Shown piece after piece: positions 59,734 through 64,000 of a DNA stretch of 64,000 bases. The position numbers were made by a program, and so were the translations under genes. The stretch covers positions 62,001 to 126,000 of the forward strand of contig NZ_BLAD01000050.1 in NCBI RefSeq assembly GCF_009687845.1, written 5' to 3'. The stretch is from Acrocarpospora corrugata (GTDB taxonomy: Bacteria > Actinomycetota > Actinomycetes > Streptosporangiales > Streptosporangiaceae). The stretch's first letter is position 1; each line of letters begins with the position of its first letter. The notes under the pieces are model-generated. The model searched no databases, was not told where the DNA came from, and was given only the letters and a program-made list of their open reading frames with translations.

Positions 59734-60752
59734 GTCTCGTCCTCGGGGTTATCCGCGATCTTCATGTCGCCGTCGCTGTGGAAGATCCGGGCGTTGGTTC
59801 CGGACACGTTCCACTGGGCCCCGATGGCGAGCCCGTGCGGGCCGGTGGCGAGCGCGCCGACCTTGTCGATCTTCGGGTGAATCTCCTCGCGCACGGTTTC
59901 GGTGATCGGCTGCTGTTCGTCGTCGTTCATCAAGGGCTCCTTGGATTGGTTGACCAGGGTCGTCACGGAGAGCGGCGGCAGGTCGATGCTCGGGTCCCGG
60001 GCTTTGATCCGCAGGTGCAGCTCTTCGAGACGGGGAGACGCCGCCACTCCCCGTTCGGCTTGGATCCGGTCGCTGATGCGCTCGAATACACGGACGGCTT
60101 CGCTGGAACGACCGGCTCGATAGAGCGAAACCATGAGCAGTTCCGCGATCTTCTCGTCGGGCTCGGGATCGCTGGACAGCTTCTTCAGCATGGGGAGCAG
60201 TTCGCGGAACTGCGCCAGCTTGATCTTGGCTTCTATCCAGGCGAGCAGCGCGTTCTGATAGCTCATCTGGAGTTCGCCGCGATACCCCTCCGCCCAGAGG
60301 CCCGGCAGGCCGGTGAGAGGCTCACCGCCACGGAGACCTTGCGGGATGTCGCCCCACTCCTTCAGCGCCGCTTCGGAAAGCCTGACGAATTCGGCGTCGT
60401 CACCGGCTGCCCGTGTTTGTTTGAGCGCATCCTGGAACCGATGGACATCCACATCGAGACCGTCGACCGACAGGCGATATCCGGCCCGCACGTGGTTGTC
60501 CGGTATCAATGTGTCGATTGACGGATCTACGGCCTTCAGCTTCGAGCGCAGCCTGTCGATATTCGAGTGGGCATACTTGACCGGGTCGTAGGGATCGCTT
60601 TCAGCGGCGACCTGTTCGGCCAGTCTCTGCGCGGAGAGCGGATCGCCCCGCCGCTCTACCAGGCAGGCCAGCACCAATTGCAGCTTGGGCGTCAGGTCGA
60701 CCGGTGTGCCGCGGACGCGCACCTTGACGCGTCCCAGCAGCTCGATCTCCAA
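59730..60752 (-). CDS. BTAD/SARP-like regulator with C-terminal signalling motif
   Basis: I start it at TTG 60752 (340 aa), which has GGAGGAG 5 nt upstream. A GTG nine codons earlier is open but has no RBS. Residues 1-~100 are the OmpR/SARP winged helix (IELLGRVKVRVRGTPVDLTP, NIDRLRSKLKA, VRAGYRLSVDGLDVDVHRF). Residues ~100-260 are the helical BTAD/TPR-like domain (ELLMVSLYRAGRSSEAVRVF). The last ~34 residues hold AIGAQWNVSGTNARI then FHSDGDMKIADN, matching the motif of the NTPase downstream. It may be a transcription factor or a DNA-bound effector regulated by the NTPase through this motif. Confidence 0.85.
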   Translation of the reverse strand: MEIELLGRVKVRVRGTPVDLTPKLQLVLACLVERRGDPLSAQRLAEQVAAESDPYDPVKYAHSNIDRLRSKLKAVDPSIDTLIPDNHVRAGYRLSVDGLDVDVHRFQDALKQTRAAGDDAEFVRLSEAALKEWGDIPQGLRGGEPLTGLPGLWAEGYRGELQMSYQNALLAWIEAKIKLAQFRELLPMLKKLSSDPEPDEKIAELLMVSLYRAGRSSEAVRVFERISDRIQAERGVAASPRLEELHLRIKARDPSIDLPPLSVTTLVNQSKEPLMNDDEQQPITETVREEIHPKIDKVGALATGPHGLAIGAQWNVSGTNARIFHSDGDMKIADNPEDET

Positions 60753-60938
60753 GAGCGCTCCTCCGTCGGACCGTGTCACGTCACTCCTTCATCCGAGTCG
60801 TGCGAGGTCGTGCGAGGTAATAGGAGGGATTTTCGAGGTGTCCGCAGCACAAATCGGCGAACTACCCGGCGAACCAGGTTCTCGATGCTTGGTGCTGTGG
60901 GCGGAAGAGCCGCCCGGAAATCCGAAAAGGAGAGCACC

Positions 60939-61136
60939 ATGAAGAACTTCAAGAAGAGCATCCACAGCGGGACCGTCGGAGAGTGCGTCGAGGTCGCCGT
61001 CGTGAGCGCGATCCTGGTCCGCGACTCCAAGGACCCGGATGGGCCCGTCCTCTCGTTCACGCCCGGCGAGTGGGCCGCTTTCTGCGCCGGAGTTCGCGAC
61101 GGGGAGTTCGACGTTCTGGCGGGCTCGTTCGCCTGA
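60939..61136 (+). CDS. DUF397 small protein
   Basis: The 65-aa protein starts at an ATG preceded by AAAAGGAG. It has the DUF397 pattern FKKSIHSGTVGECVEVA, ILVRDSKDPDGPVLSFTPGE and WAAFCAGVRDGEFD. In streptomycetes and relatives, DUF397 proteins usually pair with XRE/DUF5753 regulators as toxin-antitoxin-like or developmental modules (BldB-associated, Scr1-type). Here the XRE partner lies convergent, 105 bp away, not directly upstream as is usual. Confidence 0.9.
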   Translation: MKNFKKSIHSGTVGECVEVAVVSAILVRDSKDPDGPVLSFTPGEWAAFCAGVRDGEFDVLAGSFA

Positions 61137-61158
61137 CGGCGCCGCGGAACGGAGATCG

Positions 61159-61189
61159 AGGGCCGCGGCCGGAGGGTCGCGGCCCTTTT
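61159..61189 (+). terminator. Intrinsic terminator after the DUF397 gene
   Basis: AGGGCCGCG (61159-61167) pairs with CGCGGCCCT (61178-61186) over a 10-nt loop and is followed by TTT on the plus strand. It lies between the convergent DUF397 and XRE genes. Confidence 0.7.
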
Positions 61190-61240
61190 CGTGGAGACGA
61201 TCAGGAACCGGCCGGTGAGCCGTTGCGGGCTCGGACATGG

Positions 61241-62131
61241 CTAGCTCATCTCATGACGTACCTCGGTGGCGAGTTCGGTGAGGAACCCTCGTGCGGCATC
61301 GTCAAAGATCGCCATATTGGTGAGCAGCGACCATTGCTTCTCGTACAGCGTGATGTCGGCGTCGGTGATGGTCAGTTTGGCGTGGCTGGTCTCCACCTCG
61401 ACGAAGGTGTCGGCGTCCTCGTCGTCGGCGTACACGTCCCCGTAGAGGACGAAGCCGTGGAGTGGCAGGACGACCGACTGGCGGCCGTGCGGGATCAGGC
61501 CGATGGAGACGTTGTCCAGGGTGCTCACCGAGGTGATGCGATCCAGCTGGGCGAGCGACAGCGGAAGCGATCCTGGGCGCCAGCGCAGTGCCGCCTCCGT
61601 GATCAGGAAGTCGAATCGGCGGTCGCCCTCGTACAGGGCTTCTTGACGGAACAGGCGGCTCGCCGTCGCGCCGGCGAGAGCTTCCTTCTCGTACGGCTGG
61701 TTGGCCAGCGAAAAGACCGCTCGCGCGTACGCGGCGGTCTGGAGCAGCCCGGGGACGACCGCGCACTGGAAGTTGCGGATCAGCCGGACCGCGGACTCCC
61801 GCTCGTAGAAGTCGTCCTGAAGGTGCGGACGGGACTGGAGGGCGCTGCGCCAGGCGTGCGTCTCGTACATCGCCGCCTGCGTCAGGTCGAAGAGCCGTTC
61901 CCTGGTGTCGAGTGGTGCTTCCACAGCAGAGGCCCAGCGCTGGACTTCCGGCAGGGAGGGCATCGTCGCCCCGGATTCGATGCGCGACACTTTGGACTGG
62001 CTGATCTGGATCCGCTGGGCGAGTTCTCGTCCCGACAGCCCGGAGAGGTCCCGGAGGCGGCGCAGCGTGGCCGCGAGCCGCAATCGGCGCGCGCGCGACT
62101 CAATCGCCCCGCCTTCCGACACGTCGGCCAC
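61241..62131 (-). CDS. XRE-family regulator with DUF5753-type C-terminal domain
   Basis: The protein has 296 aa from the GTG at 62129-62131, which has GGGAGGG 5 nt upstream; the frame is open further upstream. An N-terminal helix-turn-helix covers about residues 18-50 (LSGRELAQRIQISQSKVSRI). A long C-terminal domain has PGLLQTAAYARAVFS and RFDFLITEAALRWRPGS, typical of the DUF5753 domain of actinomycete XRE proteins that partner DUF397 proteins. The nearby DUF397 gene supports this. The target promoters are unknown. Confidence 0.9.
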   Translation of the reverse strand: MADVSEGGAIESRARRLRLAATLRRLRDLSGLSGRELAQRIQISQSKVSRIESGATMPSLPEVQRWASAVEAPLDTRERLFDLTQAAMYETHAWRSALQSRPHLQDDFYERESAVRLIRNFQCAVVPGLLQTAAYARAVFSLANQPYEKEALAGATASRLFRQEALYEGDRRFDFLITEAALRWRPGSLPLSLAQLDRITSVSTLDNVSIGLIPHGRQSVVLPLHGFVLYGDVYADDEDADTFVEVETSHAKLTITDADITLYEKQWSLLTNMAIFDDAARGFLTELATEVRHEMS

Positions 62132-62257
62132 GCCAGCCCTCCCGGTGATGCGTTCTGACCCAGATTGAGTCAGGCCCCTGTCACGCATATCAAATGTAGG
62201 CATACCGGGAGGATCTTGACGGCTCAATACATTGCGATGTAATCGATTCGATATGAT

Positions 62258-63340
62258 TCAGAGCGATCTAGCACGATGCGTCAGATGCTCCGTCGCCAGG
62301 ACGGCCCTGGCTCGGGCGTGGTCCAAACCGGGCAGACGGCCCTCCTTCTTCATTGCGACCCCGGCGACCAGAACCGTGTGCACGTCGGCGCGGTCGGCCG
62401 TGAGCACCGCGCCGATCGGGTCGTGGGTGGGGGTGTTCGGGCGGAGGAGGAGGACGTCGGCCTGTTTGCCGGGGCGTAGGGAGCCGATTCGGTCGGCGAG
62501 GCCGAGGGCGGTGGCGCCTTCGATGGTGGCCATGCTGAGGATGGCGGCGGGGGTGATGGGGGTGCGGGCGCGTTCGAGGGTGTAGGCGGCGCGCATCACG
62601 TTGAAGAGGTCGCCTGGGACGGTGACCACGGTGTCGACGCCCAAGCCGGTGGGGATGCCGGCGTTTCGGAAGCGGCCGGTTTCCGGGGTGCCGTGGCCCA
62701 TTTGGGATTCGACGGCGGGGGCGATGGAGGCGGTGGCGCCGGAGTCGGCCATCAGTTTGACGGCGTCGTCGGAGAAGCCGTTGCCGTGGGCGAACAGGAC
62801 GTCGGGGCCGAGGAGGCCGTGGGCGTGCAGGAGTTCGACGGGGCCCGAGCCGGTGCCGTGCAGACTGATGGGCAGGCCGAGTTCGCGGGCGAGGCGCCAG
62901 TCGGCGATGGCGTCGGGGATCGGGCCGTAGACGGGGCCGGTGGCGGCGAGCGCGAGGGCGATCAGGCCGGCGGGGCGTAATCTGCGCAGTTCGTCTTCGC
63001 GGCGTACGGCGGGGTGGGCGTAGCCGAACACCGCGCGGATGCCTGATTCGCGGAGGCCGTCGAGGGCGGCGTCGGTGTGCTCGGGGGTGTTCTGGATGTG
63101 CGACCAGTCGTAGACGGTGGTGATTCCGGCGTCGAGGGCGTCCAGTGCGTCCAGGGCGCCGAAGAGGTTCGCGGTGTGCACGTCGGGGGCGGTGAAGGCG
63201 GGGGCGAGGCGGCCGATGATCAAGTTCAGGTAGTCGCCGAGGGTGGCGTTCACGTCGTAGGAGCGCAGCAGGCTCTGCCAGAGGTGCCGGTGGGTGTCCA
63301 CCAGGCCGGGGAGCACGATCAGCCCGGTCGCGTCGATCAC
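62258..63340 (-). pseudogene. 5'-truncated amidohydrolase (cytosine-deaminase/MtaD-like)
   Basis: The frame encodes 360 aa. It starts with MIDATGLIVLPGLVDTHRHL, where intact amidohydrolases already have about 50-60 residues of beta-sandwich before the VLPGLVDTHRH motif. The metal site is present: DTHRH, SLHGTGSGPVELLHAH, VLFAHGNGFSDDAV and GLGVDTVVTVPGD. The C-terminal IEGATALGLADRIGSLRPGK is normal. The GTG start lies inside GGAGGTGA and so has no separate ribosome binding site. Upstream sequence belongs to an unrelated opposite-strand fragment. The enzyme would deaminate or hydrolyse a heterocycle. I think the 5' end is lost by deletion, so activity is doubtful. Confidence 0.65.
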
Positions 63341-63345
63341 CTCCG

Positions 63346-63417
63346 TTCCCGGATGACAGGATGCGCGCGCTCGCCGACATCCTCAGGGACGTGCTCGTGG
63401 ACCTGGGTGACACGTGA
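63346..63417 (+). pseudogene. Possible C-terminal remnant of an unidentified gene
   Basis: On the plus strand, FPDDRMRALADILRDVLVDL followed by GDT and TGA (63415-63417) reads like a natural protein C-terminus. It abuts the truncated amidohydrolase start. There is no upstream continuation. The fragment is short, so chance is possible. Confidence 0.25.
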
Positions 63418-63423
63418 GAATGG

Positions 63424-63460
63424 CCCGGCTCGGATCGGCTCGCGCCTGATCCGAGCCGGG
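63424..63460 (-). terminator. Terminator after the GH13 gene
   Basis: CCCGGCTCGGATC (63424-63436) pairs perfectly with 63448-63460 across an 11-nt loop. The 13-bp stem starts 2 bp after the stop of the minus-strand glycosidase gene. Confidence 0.7.
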
Positions 63461-63462
63461 AG

Positions 63463-64000
63463 TCAGAGGGACCAGACCTGGAAGGCGGGTCCGTCGCCGG
63501 GGAGGGTGAGGGTGTCGCCGTCCAGGGTGGTCTGGGCTCCGCCGTACACGTTGTGGGGGATGTCGCGGGCGAGTGCGGCGGGAAGTTGGAGCGGGGTGTG
63601 GGGGGCGCGGGAGGCCAGGATGAGGAGGCGTTCTTCTGGGGATTCGCGCAGGTAGAGCAGGGTGTCGGGGGCCGCGTGCAGCCAGCGTAGGCCGCCGGTG
63701 CGCAGGGCGGGGTGGGCGCGGCGCAGGGCGATGAGTTCGCGGTAGACGTCGTAGGTGGGTTCGGCGAAACGTACCGGGTCGTCCCACGGCATCGGGATGC
63801 GGGCGTCTTCGCCGTTGGCGCCTTCCAGGCCGATTTCGTCGCCCATGAACATCATTGGGGTGCCGGGATAGGTGAACAGCAGGCCGGCGGCGACCGCGAC
63901 CCGCTCGGCGGTGCCGAGGAAGGTGCGGATGCGCGGGCTGTCGTGGGAGCTGAGCAGGGTGACGTTGGCGTTGGTCGCCGACCATGGGACGCCGGCCGCG
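63463..64000 (-). CDS. GH13 alpha-glucosidase/alpha-amylase family protein, N-terminus beyond window
   Basis: About 179 C-terminal residues are visible on the minus strand up to the right edge. The sequence NVTLLSSHDSPRIRTFLGTA contains the conserved region IV histidine-aspartate (SHDSPR). VAAGLLFTYPGTPMMFMGDE follows, typical of the end of a GH13 barrel, then DARIPMPWDD and a C-terminal beta-domain (RESPEERLLILASR). This matches maltodextrin glucosidase/alpha-glucosidase-like enzymes of GH13, which hydrolyse alpha-1,4-linked maltooligosaccharides in the cytoplasm. The catalytic nucleophile and acid/base lie outside the window. Confidence 0.88.
   Translation of the reverse strand, partial: AAGVPWSATNANVTLLSSHDSPRIRTFLGTAERVAVAAGLLFTYPGTPMMFMGDEIGLEGANGEDARIPMPWDDPVRFAEPTYDVYRELIALRRAHPALRTGGLRWLHAAPDTLLYLRESPEERLLILASRAPHTPLQLPAALARDIPHNVYGGAQTTLDGDTLTLPGDGPAFQVWSL

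Overview
The window is high-GC, densely packed DNA with GTG/TTG starts, many ATGA/GTGA overlaps, SARP/BTAD regulators, a DUF397 + DUF5753-type XRE pair, a membrane Ser/Thr kinase with WD40 repeats, an Rsm22-like protein, large secreted carbohydrate-active enzymes and MalEFG-type sugar importers. Together these point to a filamentous, soil-type actinomycete, probably near the Streptosporangiaceae. The genus cannot be fixed from the sequence alone. No rRNA, tRNA, CRISPR array or insertion sequence was recognised.

Layout. (1) 1-4.9 kb: a clipped hypothetical gene, a decayed ArsB/NhaD-type permease, an LPG-synthase-TM (flippase-like) membrane protein, a SWIM zinc-finger protein, and a badly eroded DrrA/DrrB-type ABC exporter. 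A still intact TetR regulator lies divergent from the exporter, with three copies of a 15-bp palindrome between them. (2) 5.0-20.7 kb: a carbohydrate catabolic region with three TIM-barrel isomerases, three Gfo/Idh/MocA oxidoreductases, a zinc dehydrogenase, a HUMPS/KGPDC-type decarboxylase, a VOC protein, an aldehyde dehydrogenase, a DeoR regulator, a LacD/YihT-like aldolase, a PfkB kinase and an ABC sugar importer. (3) 20.8-25.2 kb: a secreted 1444-aa GH87 alpha-1,3-glucanase, which suggests fungal cell-wall or biofilm alpha-1,3-glucan as a local substrate. (4) 25.4-31.3 kb: a YnfA-type protein, an unknown protein, a WGR-domain/propeller protein, an HhH-SNF2 helicase and a sensor kinase without a normal start codon. 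(5) 31.3-32.8 kb: a chain of truncated genes (tryptophan dioxygenase tail, kynureninase head, FAD-oxidoreductase tail).

(6) 32.8-45.8 kb: one 4345-aa open reading frame. Its head, pore-forming helices and TcB-binding tail are those of a Tc-toxin A subunit, but two large blocks of hemopexin-like repeats (about 32 units) are inserted. No TcB/TcC genes are in the window. A ROK-family regulator lies directly upstream. (7) 46-56.5 kb: mostly ordinary genes (Rsm22-like, a PHP-domain phosphoesterase, Ser/Thr kinase-WD40, metallophosphoesterase, a frameshifted SARP, hemerythrin, formaldehyde-dehydrogenase-like ADH). The Rsm22-like gene carries two perfect DnaA boxes in inverted orientation. (8) 56.5-60.8 kb: a compact four-gene minus-strand operon made of a BTAD/SARP-like protein, a P-loop NTPase with helical repeats, an unknown protein and a zinc-ribbon membrane protein. 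The C-terminus of the first and the N-terminus of the second share a matching ~25-residue motif (core RI-[FY]-H-x-D-G-D) that resembles paired amyloid-signalling motifs of bacterial STAND/NLR systems. This is my best candidate for an undescribed system. (9) 60.9-64 kb: a DUF397 gene, an XRE/DUF5753-type regulator, a 5'-truncated amidohydrolase and the C-terminal part of a GH13 glycosidase running off the right edge.

A recurring theme is gene decay by internal deletions: at least five loci show clean, often in-frame, losses. Operon logic, regulator-target links and pathway assignments are inferences from order and family and are flagged as such.
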